Assembly (NCBI RefSeq): GCF_003428625.2
Contig: NZ_QVQT02000003.1
Location: 186,001-250,000, forward strand
Reading direction: 5' to 3'
Source: Paracidobacterium acidisoli
GTDB taxonomy: Bacteria; Acidobacteriota; Terriglobia; Terriglobales; Acidobacteriaceae
Length of the DNA stretch: 64,000 nucleotides
The notes under the pieces were generated by a model, which worked only from the letters and a program-made list of their open reading frames with translations, searched no databases and was not told the origin of the DNA. A program made the position numbers and the translations under genes. Below are positions 45,900 through 54,566 of this stretch, in pieces. The first letter of the stretch is position 1. Each line of letters opens with the position of its first letter.

Positions 45900-45928
45900 C
45901 TGACAAGGGGAACGCTCTCCCGTACACT
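45900..45928 (+). promoter_or_regulatory. Sigma-70-type promoter of symporter gene
   Basis: -35 CTGACA (45900-45905), 17-base spacer, -10 TACACT (45923-45928). It lies 35 bases before the ATG at 45963, whose AAAGGA ribosome site is also good. This is the most canonical promoter in the window. Confidence 0.6.
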
Positions 45929-45962
45929 GAGCGGTTACTGACCGTTTTTTAAAGGAAGCTGC

Positions 45963-47396
45963 ATGTCTTCTTTGTACGCCGTGGTTCTGGGCGTGATCGT
46001 TCTTTCTCTGCTTGTGGTGTCGCTGACCCGCGTGCGGAAGGTGAAGACCCGGGCCGATTATCTGGTGGCGGGGCGCACGCTGCCGGCGTTTGTGCTGGTG
46101 TTTACGCTGCTCTCGTCGTGGATCGGATCGGGCTCGCTGCTGGGCGGAGCGGAGAATGCGTACCGGCATGGTTTTGCGGCGTTGTGGCAGTCGGCGGGCG
46201 GATGGCTGGGGCTGCTGCTGATTTATTTCATCGCGCCGCGGGCGCGGAAGTTTGCGCAGTTCACGATTCCGGACCTGCTGGAGACGCGCTATAACCAGAC
46301 GGCGCGCGTGCTGGGCGTGATCGCCGTGCTGTTTGCCTATACCGGAATCACAAGCTATCAGCTGACGGGCGGCGGCGACATCCTGCATCTCGTCTTCCCG
46401 ACGATAATTACTCCGGTGCTGGGGCGGTACATCATTGCGGCGTTCGTGATCGTGTTCACGGCGCTTGCGGGGATGTCTTCCGTCGCGTACATGGATGTGG
46501 TGATCGGGCTGCTGGCGACGGTCACGATGATTGTTGCGCTGCCCTTTCTGCTGCATGCGGCGGGAGGTTGGAGCGGCGTAACGCATGCGCTGCCGGCGAC
46601 GCACTTCGAGGTGCTGGGCGACTTCTCGCTGATGCAGGGACTGGAGCTGCTGGTGCCGACGATGCTGCTGATGCTGGGCAACCAGGCGATGTATCAGAAG
46701 TTTTTCTCGGCGAAATCGGAGCGCGACGCGCGCGTGGCCGTGGTGGGATGGATTGTCGGCACGGTGGTGCTGGAGACGGTGATCGTGGCGCTGGCGGTCT
46801 TTGGGAGCGTGATCTTTCCTTCCGGCGAAGTGGCGCAGCGGCCAAGAGAGATTCTGGCGTATGCGGCGCTGCATGGCCTGCCGGCACTGCTGGGAGCGGC
46901 GCTGATGGGCGCGATCTTTGCGAAGATCATGTCGACGGCGAACAACTTTCTGTTTTCTCCGGCGACGAATCTGGTGAACGACGTGTTTGTGCGCTACATC
47001 GCTCCGGATGCGTCGAACCGGCGGGTGCTGATTGTGTCGCGGCTGATGGTGGTGCTGCTGGGAATCTGGTCGCTCTATCAGTCGCTGCATGCGCAGTCGG
47101 TGCTGAAGGAGATGCTGTACGCCTATACGGTGTACTCGGCGGCGCTGACGCCGGTGATTCTGGCGGCGTTTTATTCGCGGCGCGCCAACGCGGCGGGAGC
47201 GGTGAGCGCGATTGCGGCGGGAACGTTCGTCACCGTCTTCTGGGATGCGCCGTTCATTCACGATCATCTGCCGGCGATTGTGGCGCAGCGGGATGCGATC
47301 TTTCCTGCCCTGGCCGCGGCGCTGCTGTGCCTGGTGGTGGTGAGTCTGGCGACGAAGCCTCCCAGAGCCGAACAGATCGCGCCGTTTGCGGGCTGA
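45963..47396 (+). CDS. Sodium:solute symporter (SSS family)
   Basis: 477 residues with about 12-13 membrane helices and the SSS hallmarks: TRADYLVAGRTLPAF, SSWIGSGSLLGGAENAYRHG near helices 1-2, and IFAKIMSTANNFLFSPATNLVND near helix 8. Uses the sodium gradient to bring in a solute; proline, pantothenate, sugars or acetate are all known in the family and nothing here decides between them. Inner membrane. It has its own promoter and a strong terminator, so it is a single-gene unit. Confidence 0.93.
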   Translation: MSSLYAVVLGVIVLSLLVVSLTRVRKVKTRADYLVAGRTLPAFVLVFTLLSSWIGSGSLLGGAENAYRHGFAALWQSAGGWLGLLLIYFIAPRARKFAQFTIPDLLETRYNQTARVLGVIAVLFAYTGITSYQLTGGGDILHLVFPTIITPVLGRYIIAAFVIVFTALAGMSSVAYMDVVIGLLATVTMIVALPFLLHAAGGWSGVTHALPATHFEVLGDFSLMQGLELLVPTMLLMLGNQAMYQKFFSAKSERDARVAVVGWIVGTVVLETVIVALAVFGSVIFPSGEVAQRPREILAYAALHGLPALLGAALMGAIFAKIMSTANNFLFSPATNLVNDVFVRYIAPDASNRRVLIVSRLMVVLLGIWSLYQSLHAQSVLKEMLYAYTVYSAALTPVILAAFYSRRANAAGAVSAIAAGTFVTVFWDAPFIHDHLPAIVAQRDAIFPALAAALLCLVVVSLATKPPRAEQIAPFAG

Positions 47397-47405
47397 AACA
47401 AAAAG

Positions 47406-47438
47406 GGGCTGCGCAGAAGATGCGCGGCCCGCTTTTTT
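47406..47438 (+). terminator. Terminator of symporter gene
   Basis: A 10-bp stem GGGCTGCGCA/TGCGCGGCCC (one G-U pair) with a 5-base loop, followed by GCTTTTTT. Ten bases after the stop. Confidence 0.85.
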
Positions 47439-47448
47439 GCAGTAGACT

Positions 47449-47468
47449 TTAACTAACTGGTTAATTAA
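47449..47468 (+). promoter_or_regulatory. Near-palindromic operator over the tetR start
   Basis: TTAACTAACTGGTTAATTAA reads the same on both strands at 16 of 20 positions. It ends on the A of the tetR ATG. This is the typical size of a TetR-family operator, so autoregulation of the efflux operon is likely. Confidence 0.55.
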
Positions 47469-48247
47469 TGAAGAAGCGAGACACAGAACGAACGGAGCAC
47501 GGGCGGCCTCAGGAGCGCTCCCAGGAACGATCGCAGGAGCGATCCGATGAGAGGCGGAAGCGCATACTGCGGGCGGCGGTGCGCGAGTTCAGCGAGCATG
47601 GGCTGGCAGGAGCGCGGACGGACGCGATTGCCGATGCGGCGAAGGTGAACAAGGCGCTGCTTTACTACTACTTCAAAAGCAAGGCGGAATTGTATGCCGC
47701 GGCTCTGCAGGATGCGGCGGAGCAGATTGCCGTGTGGGCGCTGAGCGCAGCGGAGCAGGGCGCGACGGCGGGCGAGCGGGTGCTGCACATGGCGCTGAAC
47801 CACTTCGACCGGATCGTGTCGAAGCATGAGTTTCAGAATCTGATGCAGCAGGAGATGGTGCGCTTTCATCGCGGCGAGAGCGGTTCGATGCCGCTGCTGG
47901 TGCAGACAGTCTTTGAGCCGGTGATGAAGAAGGCTCTGGCGGCGGTGAAGGAAGGCATCCGGAGCGGCGAGCTGTGCGAGGTGGATGCGCTGCAGGTGAT
48001 CTATTCGGCGCTGGGCGCGAATGTCTTTTATTTTCTGAGCGGGCCGATGATGAAGATGATGCTTCCGATGGACCCGTATGACCCAGGCGTGGTGAAGGAG
48101 CGGCGCAGCGCCGCGATCCGCTTTCTGGGTATGGCGCTGTTTGTGGATCGCAGACACGGTGCGATCGCGGCGAAGCGAGTGCTGAAGAGCGTGCCCATGC
48201 CGGAAGTAAAAAGGGACGCTCCTGTGTGGAGAAGAAAAGCATCATGA
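47468..48247 (+). CDS. TetR family regulator of efflux operon
   Basis: 259 residues. An N-terminal charged stretch with QERS three times (encoded by near-identical 12-base units) precedes the HTH (ILRAAVREFSEHGLAGARTD, IADAAKVNKALLYYYFKSKAEL). The rest is the helical ligand-binding and dimer domain. It probably represses its own operon through the palindrome over its start codon. hlyD begins inside its stop (ATGA). Gene order matches the CecR(YbiH)-ybhGFSR drug-export type (family knowledge). Ligand unknown. Confidence 0.93.
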   Translation: MKKRDTERTEHGRPQERSQERSQERSDERRKRILRAAVREFSEHGLAGARTDAIADAAKVNKALLYYYFKSKAELYAAALQDAAEQIAVWALSAAEQGATAGERVLHMALNHFDRIVSKHEFQNLMQQEMVRFHRGESGSMPLLVQTVFEPVMKKALAAVKEGIRSGELCEVDALQVIYSALGANVFYFLSGPMMKMMLPMDPYDPGVVKERRSAAIRFLGMALFVDRRHGAIAAKRVLKSVPMPEVKRDAPVWRRKAS

Positions 48248-49308
48248 AGGCAAGCCGACGGATATTCGTGATTCTCGGGGTGCTGCTGGTTGTGGCGATC
48301 GGATGGTATTTCCTGACCACGCACAACACGGGCGATCTGCAGCTGATTGGAACGGTGGACGCGAACGAGGTGGTGGTCAGCTCGCGGATTCCGGGACTGC
48401 TGGAGTCGCTGGACGCCGAAGAAGGCCAGAAGGTGCAGGCCGGCCAGCAGGTGGCCACGATTCAGAGCCAGGATCTGGAGGCGGCGCGGAACGCGGCCAG
48501 GGCGACGGCGGAGAGCGATCAGTTCAAGCTGCAGGAGTCGCGCGCGACGGAGCGGCAGACATCGGGGCAGACGTCGAGCCAGGTGACGAATGCCGAGGCG
48601 CAGCTTCGCGTGGCGCGGGCATCGCTTGCGCAGGCGCAGGCGCAGTACGAGCATCAGAAGGCGGATACGACGCGGACGGTGGCGCTGGCGAAGCAGGGCG
48701 TGATGAGCGCGCAATCGAGCGAAGAGGCCGAGACATCGCTGAACGCCGCGCAGGCGGCGGTGGACGCGGCGAAGGAGAGCGTGTCGGCGGCGGAGGCCTC
48801 GCTCAAGGTGGCCATTGCGAATACGTATCAGGCGCAGGCGGCGGTGCAGACGACGGCGGCGACGCGCGCCGATCTGGCGAATGCGCAGGCCCTGCTGGAT
48901 GAGGCGGATGTGGAGCTGGGCTATTCCAAAGTGGTCTCTCCGGTGACGGGCATTGTGGATACGAAGGCCGCGCGGCTGGGCGAGTATGTGGCCGCGGGCA
49001 CGCCGATTATCACCGTGGTGGATCTGACGCAGACATGGGTGTACGCTCCGCTGCCCGAGACGCAGGCCGATGCGGTGCAGCTGGGCGACACGCTGCGCGT
49101 GGTGATGCCGAGCGGCGCGGCGATGCAGGGCAAGGTGATTGCGAAGCTGGTGGAGGCGGATTTTGCGACGCAGCGCGATGTGAGCCGGATGAAGCGCGAT
49201 ATCCAGACCATCCAGCTGAAGCTGCTGATCGATAACCCGGGAATGCGCTATGTGCCGGGGATGACGGCGGAGGTCTACATTCCGCGCGACAGGCTGGTGA
49301 AGCGATGA
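48244..49308 (+). CDS. HlyD family periplasmic adaptor of ABC exporter
   Basis: 354 residues from ATG 48244, overlapping tetR by four bases; GTG 48226 would add six residues. One N-terminal membrane helix (~8-24), a biotinyl-lipoyl half motif (GLLESLDAEEGQKVQAGQQV), a long Gln/Ala-rich coiled-coil hairpin (~65-215), then the second lipoyl part and beta-barrel (VVSPVTGIVDTKAARLGEYV). Bridges the inner-membrane ABC exporter to an outer-membrane channel. Partner genes follow with 4-base overlaps; no TolC-like gene is present in the window. Confidence 0.94.
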   Translation: MKASRRIFVILGVLLVVAIGWYFLTTHNTGDLQLIGTVDANEVVVSSRIPGLLESLDAEEGQKVQAGQQVATIQSQDLEAARNAARATAESDQFKLQESRATERQTSGQTSSQVTNAEAQLRVARASLAQAQAQYEHQKADTTRTVALAKQGVMSAQSSEEAETSLNAAQAAVDAAKESVSAAEASLKVAIANTYQAQAAVQTTAATRADLANAQALLDEADVELGYSKVVSPVTGIVDTKAARLGEYVAAGTPIITVVDLTQTWVYAPLPETQADAVQLGDTLRVVMPSGAAMQGKVIAKLVEADFATQRDVSRMKRDIQTIQLKLLIDNPGMRYVPGMTAEVYIPRDRLVKR

Positions 49309-50342
49309 ACGCGCAGGCCGCAGCGGCCGCGACGCCTGCAGCGGCACAGCCGGCGATCTCGGTCGAGAACGTGGTGAAGAAGTACGGCGACTTCGAGGCA
49401 GTGAAGGGCGTGAGCTTCGAGGTGGCCGACGGGGAGATCTTCGGCCTGCTGGGGCCGAATGGAGCGGGCAAGAGCACGCTGATCCGCATGATGACGACGC
49501 TGATTCCGTCGACGAGCGGGCGGGTGAGGATTGCCGGGCTCGATGTGGCAAAGGAGCCGGATGCGGTGCGGCGGCTGATCGGTGTGATTCCGCAGGCGCT
49601 GACCAGCGATATCGACCTGACGGTCGAAGAGAATCTTTCGATTTACGCGAAACTGTACGACGTGCCGAAGGCGCAGCGGCAGAAGAATATCGCAGACCTG
49701 CTGGAGGCGGTGGACCTGACGAAGTGGCGGAAGGCGCAGACCAAGACGCTCTCGGGCGGCATGCGGCGCAGGCTGGAGATTGCGCGGGGGCTGGTGCATA
49801 ATCCGCGCATCTTTTTTCTCGACGAGCCGACGACGGGTCTCGATCCGGTGTCGCGCGTGGCGGTGTGGGAGATGCTGAACAATCTGCGCGGCAGTCGCGA
49901 CCTGACCATGCTGATCACGACGCACTACATGGACGAGGCCGACCGGCTGTGCGACCGGATCGCGATTGTGGATCACGGCACGCTGGTGGCACTGGATTCG
50001 CCGATGACGCTGAAGGCAAGCGTGCCGGGCAGCAGCGTGGTGGAGGCGGGCTTTACCAAAGACGCGCCGGAGTGGCAGGAGCGGCTGGAGAAGCTGGCCG
50101 GCGTGACGGGCGTGCAGTCGCAGAGCGGCGGCATGTACCGGATTCTGACCTCGGACGGATCGCTGACGACGGTGCAGCTGGTGCAGCTGGCCGACAGCCT
50201 GAAGGAGCCGATCCGGTCGCTGAATGTGCAGAGCACGACACTGGACGATGTGTTCGTTCATTACACGGGGCGGCAGCTCCGCGATGAACAGGTCAAGGCG
50301 CAGGGATTTGTGATGCCGCCGCGACCGGGGATGCGGCCATGA
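49305..50342 (+). CDS. ABC-2 type exporter ATP-binding protein (YbhF/DrrA-like)
   Basis: 345 residues. Walker A GLLGPNGAGKSTL, Q-loop IGVIPQALTSDIDLTVEENL, signature LSGGMRRRLEIARGL, Walker B IFFLDEPTTGLDP, and TTHYMDEAD switch His. Single ATPase domain, unlike two-domain YbhF. The C-terminal DrrA-type extension (~240-345) is present. Overlaps hlyD and the permease gene by four bases each. Powers export of an unknown compound, perhaps a toxic drug or lipid-like molecule. Confidence 0.95.
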   Translation: MNAQAAAAATPAAAQPAISVENVVKKYGDFEAVKGVSFEVADGEIFGLLGPNGAGKSTLIRMMTTLIPSTSGRVRIAGLDVAKEPDAVRRLIGVIPQALTSDIDLTVEENLSIYAKLYDVPKAQRQKNIADLLEAVDLTKWRKAQTKTLSGGMRRRLEIARGLVHNPRIFFLDEPTTGLDPVSRVAVWEMLNNLRGSRDLTMLITTHYMDEADRLCDRIAIVDHGTLVALDSPMTLKASVPGSSVVEAGFTKDAPEWQERLEKLAGVTGVQSQSGGMYRILTSDGSLTTVQLVQLADSLKEPIRSLNVQSTTLDDVFVHYTGRQLRDEQVKAQGFVMPPRPGMRP

Positions 50343-51451
50343 ATCGAATGTTCGCGATTGTGGAGCGCGAGCTGCGGAAGTTCTTCCGCTCGCCGGCGCT
50401 GATGCTGACCGCGATGGTGCTGCCGCTGGTGCAGCTCATCATTCTGGGCAACGCGTTTGGCGGAAAGATCCGCAATGCGCGGATCGGCGTGGTGGATTAC
50501 GACCACGGCGTGCAGGCGGTGAAGGTGCATGAGGCCTTCGACGCGGTGGCGGCGAATATCCGCACCTTCACGACGACGGAGTACGAGGACAAGAACCAGG
50601 CCGTCGAGGATGTGCGGACGGGCAAGTTGTCGGGCGTGGTGGTGATTCCGGCGCAGTATTCGCGGAGGGTTCTGGCGGGCGATTCGCCGAAGCTGGGGCT
50701 GGTGGTCGATAACTCGGACCAGTTCGTGAGCAGCAGCATCGAGGCCGAGATGCAGTCGCTGGTGGATGCGCTGAATGCGCCGGTGATTCAGCCGAAAGTG
50801 GTGCAGCAGATCGCGCTGCAGATCGTGGAGCTGTATCCGTACGTCGAGTACATGAAGTTTCTGCTGTCGGGCTCGGTGGCGCTGGCGATGTATGTGTCCG
50901 TCATGATCGGCGGCGGCATGCTGTACATCGACGACAAGGCGCGGGGCGTGCATGAGGGCTACCTGGTGACGCCGATTACACGGCTGGAGCTGATCATGGG
51001 CCTGAATGTGGCGGGCGCGATCAAGGCGGTGATGTCGGGCGTGGTGCTGACCGTGCTGGGTTCGCTGCTGGCCGGGCTGGGCACGATCTTTCATCCGTTG
51101 CCGGCGCTGGAGCTGCTGATACTGATCGTGCTGACATCGGTGGCCTTCAACGGGATGATGTTCCTGCTGATGGTGCGCGTCGAAGACCCGCTGGTGCCGC
51201 GGGCGCTCTTCGGCGTGCTGAATACGCTGCTGTTCTTCCCGAGCGGCGCGATCTATCCGATCTCGGCCTTTCCGAAGTGGCTGCAGGCGATCTCGGTGGT
51301 GGACCCGTTTACCTATGCGGTCCACGGGCTGCAGTCGATTCTGCTCAAGGAGGGCGGATTCGCGTCGATCCGGATGGATATGCTGTTTCTGGCCTTATAC
51401 GGAGCGGGGACGCTGCTGATCGCAACGCCGCTGTTCAAGAGGAATTTATAG
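50339..51451 (+). CDS. ABC-2 type exporter permease
   Basis: 370 residues: an N-terminal helix (PALMLTAMVLPLVQLIILG), a large periplasmic domain (~35-170), then five helices with the ABC-2 features (GSVALAMYVSVMIGGGMLYI, GYLVTPITRLELIMG, and YPISAFPKWLQAISVVDPFTY near the end). YbhR/YbhS-like. Only one permease is encoded, so it probably works as a homodimer with the ATPase. Last gene of the tetR-hlyD-ABC operon; a palindromic repeat follows. Confidence 0.94.
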   Translation: MNRMFAIVERELRKFFRSPALMLTAMVLPLVQLIILGNAFGGKIRNARIGVVDYDHGVQAVKVHEAFDAVAANIRTFTTTEYEDKNQAVEDVRTGKLSGVVVIPAQYSRRVLAGDSPKLGLVVDNSDQFVSSSIEAEMQSLVDALNAPVIQPKVVQQIALQIVELYPYVEYMKFLLSGSVALAMYVSVMIGGGMLYIDDKARGVHEGYLVTPITRLELIMGLNVAGAIKAVMSGVVLTVLGSLLAGLGTIFHPLPALELLILIVLTSVAFNGMMFLLMVRVEDPLVPRALFGVLNTLLFFPSGAIYPISAFPKWLQAISVVDPFTYAVHGLQSILLKEGGFASIRMDMLFLALYGAGTLLIATPLFKRNL

Positions 51452-51469
51452 CGGAGGACTGAGAGAAAA

Positions 51470-51495
51470 CCCATGTCCGAAATTCCGGACATGGG
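51470..51495 (+). repeat. REP-like perfect palindrome, 10-bp stem
   Basis: CCCATGTCCG-AAATTC-CGGACATGGG, followed by GCACCC. It lies 18 bases after the permease stop. A degenerate relative is at 41824-41855, also just 3' of a gene. May also act as a transcript end or stabiliser. Confidence 0.7.
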
Positions 51496-51513
51496 GCACC
51501 CACATTTCGGCAC

Positions 51514-51897
51514 TTAACGGATGACGTGGATGGGAATGCCGAGGCGCAGTTTCTTCCAGATACGGTCTGCGGTGTAGACCGGTGCTCCGATAGAAATGGC
51601 TAATGCCAGGCAGGCGCGATCGCCAAGAGAGAGGCCGAGGGAGCGGGTCTGTGTCCGGAGTGCTCCTGCCAGCTTCGCCTGTTCGGCATCGAAACTGATC
51701 ACTTCCTGAACGACGGTCAGAATATCTTCCCAGGCATCGTCTTTGGGCGCTCCATCATGGACCAGCTTGCTCTGAGCTTCGGCAAGATTCACGGTGCTGG
51801 CGACTGTGCTGCCGATATGCGCGAGAATGAGATCAGCTCCAGGCTCTTGTGCGATTACGGCGAGAATGGCGGAGGCATCGAGGACGATCTTACTCAT
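51514..51897 (-). CDS. vapC: PIN domain toxin (VapC family)
   Basis: 127 residues with the four acidic PIN residues Asp7 (VLDASA), Glu40 (NLAEAQ), Asp93 (SLGDRACLALA) and Asp111 (YTADRIW), so it should be an active magnesium-dependent RNase; family targets include tRNA and rRNA loops. It starts eight bases inside the end of the AbrB-type gene, the usual antitoxin-first order. Cytosolic. Confidence 0.93.
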   Translation of the reverse strand: MSKIVLDASAILAVIAQEPGADLILAHIGSTVASTVNLAEAQSKLVHDGAPKDDAWEDILTVVQEVISFDAEQAKLAGALRTQTRSLGLSLGDRACLALAISIGAPVYTADRIWKKLRLGIPIHVIR

Positions 51898-52138
51898 GCT
51901 TTGCCGCTTCGCGGCGCTCTGCGATCAGCTCTTCCGATAAGAGTCTTCCCGGTTTGATATAGCGGGCCATCCGCTCCTGAGCTTTTGCAACACGCTGACG
52001 AAGCGTGGTGATGTGCAGTTCATGCTTATCCATGCTCAAGATGACTTCATCGCCCTTTTTGATGCCCATCGCCCTGCGGTATTCAGCGGGGATGACAACC
52101 CGGCCATTTTCATTTACACGGAGACGAGTTTCCTGCAT
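51890..52138 (-). CDS. vapB: AbrB/MazE-type antitoxin (VapB)
   Basis: 82 residues from ATG 52138, preceded by GAGG; a longer frame to 52201 lacks support. The N-terminal swapped-hairpin DNA-binding domain reads TRLRVNENGRVVIPAEYRRA and KGDEVILSMD. The C-terminal basic helical tail (QERMARYIKPGRLLSEEL) should wrap the toxin. It neutralises VapC and probably represses the pair's promoter. Overlaps vapC by eight bases. Confidence 0.92.
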   Translation of the reverse strand: MQETRLRVNENGRVVIPAEYRRAMGIKKGDEVILSMDKHELHITTLRQRVAKAQERMARYIKPGRLLSEELIAERREAAKHE

Positions 52139-52209
52139 GTGACACCTCACCTTCAGTATGACAGATGGAAGATTGAATGTCATATTTGGCTCTTGTGGCA
52201 CAGATGCCG

Positions 52210-54399
52210 TTAGTTCTTATTCAGTGGTTTGCGGGCGAAGTAATAGAGGGAGAAGGCGAGCATCGCGAACATCAGCACCGAGACCCAGGCGTGATAGAGG
52301 AAGGTGTGGGGGAACGCGACGATGTTTTCGTGGCCGGTGGCGGCTTCATAGAGCCTGAGCGCGACTCCCATCAGGCCGACGATGCCGCCGGCGGCGATGA
52401 GTCCGCTGGCGTAGAGCGAGCCGGGGCTGATCTCGCTTTCGGTGCCTGAGGCTTCTCCGGTCTTTTTCGCGGCCTGATCGACCATCCAGCGCACGACTCC
52501 GCCGACGAAGATGGCGAGGGTGGTGGCGATGGAGAGATAGGCTCCGACGGCGAATGACAGCGACCGGATGCCGAGCAGCTCGACGGCAATGACGAGGAAG
52601 ACGCCGAGCAGGACCAGCCCCCAGGGCAGCTGCTGGCGCAGGATGCCGTTGATGACGGTCGCCATGAGGCGGGCCTGCGGCGCGGCTGCCTTTTCGCTGC
52701 CGATGCCCTGAATCCACTGCACCTCGATGTTGCCGGTCTGTGGATTGTAGAGGTATTTGCCGTCGGCCAACTCGTGCGAGCCGAGGGCGTTGAGCAGGAT
52801 GTACCGGCTGCCGGGGCGGGTGTCGGTGGTTTTGTCGGAGTGGATGACCTGAATCTCTTTGCGGGTGAAGGCGCCCTGGTTCTGAACGCCGTCGTGCGGC
52901 GCGGAGAGGTTCCAGGGATGGGCGGTCTGGTGGAACTCTTCGAGGCCGCGGTTCATGGCATTGAGGGTGGCTCCGATGGAGATGGTGGAGACGCAGACGC
53001 CGATGATGAGGGCCAGCTGCTGCTTCCAGGGCGTGCTGCCGACGAGGAAGCCGGTCTTCAGATCCTGCGAGGTGTCGCCGGCGTTGGCGGCGGCGATGCA
53101 GACGACTCCGCCGATGGTGATGGCGAGGGCTCCGAAGGCGGGCGCGGTCCAGCCCTTGACGAGGAAGATGGCGGCGGTGGCCATGAGGGTGGCGATGGTC
53201 ATGCCGCTGACGGGGTTTGCCGAGGAGCCGATGAGGCCGACGATGCGCGACGATACGGTGACGAAGAGGAATCCGAAGACAACGACGAGCAGCGAGGCGG
53301 CGAGGTTGGCGAGCCAGCCGGTCTGCGCGCCGGGCACGGGCCTGAAGGTGAGAAAGAGCCACATCAGAACAACGAGGAGAATGCTGCCTCCGAGGACGAC
53401 GGACATGGGCAGATCGCGCTCGGTGCGGAGATCGCCGGCTGCGGTCGAAGCTCTGTTTTTACGGAGATTGGAGGCTCCGGCTTTAAGGGCTCCCACGATG
53501 GTGGGGATGGTTTTGATGAGGGTGATGAGCCCGGAGGCGGCGACGGCTCCCGCGCCCATGGGGCGGATGTACGCGGCCCAGAGGTCACTGGGAGACATCT
53601 GCGCGACGGGCTGCGTGGCGGGATAGAGCGCGCCGGGGAAGTGCGAGCCGAAGAAGTAGATGGCCGGCATGAGGACAAGCCAGGAAAAAACACCACCGGC
53701 AAAGAGGGTCCCGGCGACGCGCGGCCCGATGATGTAGCCGACGCCGAGGTATTCGGGGGTGGCATCGGCGCGGATGGCCGCGCCTTTGAGGATGTGCTGC
53801 GGTCCCCAGTCGGGCTGGTAATCGGGCTGGCCCGGCCAGGCGCCGAAGAGGTTGTCATTCTGGAAGAGCGTATAGATGCCGCCGAGGCCGAGGCCGAGAA
53901 AGACGCGGCTGGCGAAGGAGCCTCCGTGCTCGCCGGCGAGCAGCACGTCGGCGCAGGCGGTGCCTTCGGGATAGGTGAGGTTGCCGTGCTCCTCGACGAT
54001 GAGCTGGCGGCGGAGGGGGATCATGAAGAGCACGCCGAGCCATCCGCCGAGCAGGGCGAGGATGAAGATGCGCGAGTACTCGAGATCGAAGCCGAGAAAG
54101 ATAAGCGCGGGCAGAGTGAAGATAACGCCCGCGGCGATGGACTGTCCGGCATTGCCGGTGGTCTGGACAATATTATTTTCGAGGATCGAGGCGCGGCCAA
54201 GGGCGCGGAGGACGCTGATGGAGAGAACGGCGATGGGGATGGAGGCGGCGACGGTGAGTCCGGCGCGGAGGCCGACGTAGACGGTGACGGCTCCGAAGAG
54301 GAGGCCGAAGACGCAGCCGAGAAGAATGGCGCGGAGGGTGAACTCGGGGCGCGTCTGGGTGGGGGGAACATAGGGCTGAAATCCCGGATTGGTGGACAA
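52210..54399 (-). CDS. OPT family oligopeptide transporter
   Basis: About 729 residues from TTG 54399, chosen because GGAGG lies seven bases before it; an ATG at 54480 would add 27 basic residues. About 14-16 membrane helices. OPT signatures: EFTLRAILLGCVFGLLFGAV, VGLRAGLTVAASIPIAVLSI, NNIVQTTGNAGQSIAAG, YPEGTACADVL and GDTSQDLKTGFLVG. Bacterial members import peptides or metal-peptide chelates with protons. A soluble ~100-residue insert (LEEFHQTAHPWNLS, GSRYILLNALG) lies near 470-570. Inner membrane. Single gene, diverging from the EamA gene. Confidence 0.94.
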   Translation of the reverse strand: MSTNPGFQPYVPPTQTRPEFTLRAILLGCVFGLLFGAVTVYVGLRAGLTVAASIPIAVLSISVLRALGRASILENNIVQTTGNAGQSIAAGVIFTLPALIFLGFDLEYSRIFILALLGGWLGVLFMIPLRRQLIVEEHGNLTYPEGTACADVLLAGEHGGSFASRVFLGLGLGGIYTLFQNDNLFGAWPGQPDYQPDWGPQHILKGAAIRADATPEYLGVGYIIGPRVAGTLFAGGVFSWLVLMPAIYFFGSHFPGALYPATQPVAQMSPSDLWAAYIRPMGAGAVAASGLITLIKTIPTIVGALKAGASNLRKNRASTAAGDLRTERDLPMSVVLGGSILLVVLMWLFLTFRPVPGAQTGWLANLAASLLVVVFGFLFVTVSSRIVGLIGSSANPVSGMTIATLMATAAIFLVKGWTAPAFGALAITIGGVVCIAAANAGDTSQDLKTGFLVGSTPWKQQLALIIGVCVSTISIGATLNAMNRGLEEFHQTAHPWNLSAPHDGVQNQGAFTRKEIQVIHSDKTTDTRPGSRYILLNALGSHELADGKYLYNPQTGNIEVQWIQGIGSEKAAAPQARLMATVINGILRQQLPWGLVLLGVFLVIAVELLGIRSLSFAVGAYLSIATTLAIFVGGVVRWMVDQAAKKTGEASGTESEISPGSLYASGLIAAGGIVGLMGVALRLYEAATGHENIVAFPHTFLYHAWVSVLMFAMLAFSLYYFARKPLNKN

Positions 54400-54555
54400 A
54401 TGGAGCCTCCGCGTGCGAATTGCGAAGGACGAGTGTAACAGCCGCGGGAGAGCGTACAGTAGCGCCGTCTGCGATTTCATACTCGCCGTCGCGGACTCAT
54501 TCCTCGGAGCGCTCCGGCGGCTCGCTTCGGAGAGGGTGTGCCTCCGACCGTAAGC

Positions 54556-54561
54556 TATGCT
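54556..54561 (+). promoter_or_regulatory. -10-like box before EamA gene, leaderless arrangement
   Basis: TATGCT ending five bases before ATG 54567, with no ribosome binding site between. Weaker than the box at 1776 but the same geometry. Confidence 0.3.
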
Positions 54562-54566
54562 GGGTC

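Noticed and set aside
45810-47267. Long open frame antisense to the sodium symporter (485 residues)
   Set aside because: His/Arg/Gln-rich translation with no domain, fully opposite a clear SSS symporter; produced by GC-biased third positions.
52774-54438. 554-residue Gly/Glu/Asp-rich frame antisense to the OPT transporter
   Set aside because: Composition is a mirror of GC-rich membrane-protein codons; the OPT frame has strong family motifs.
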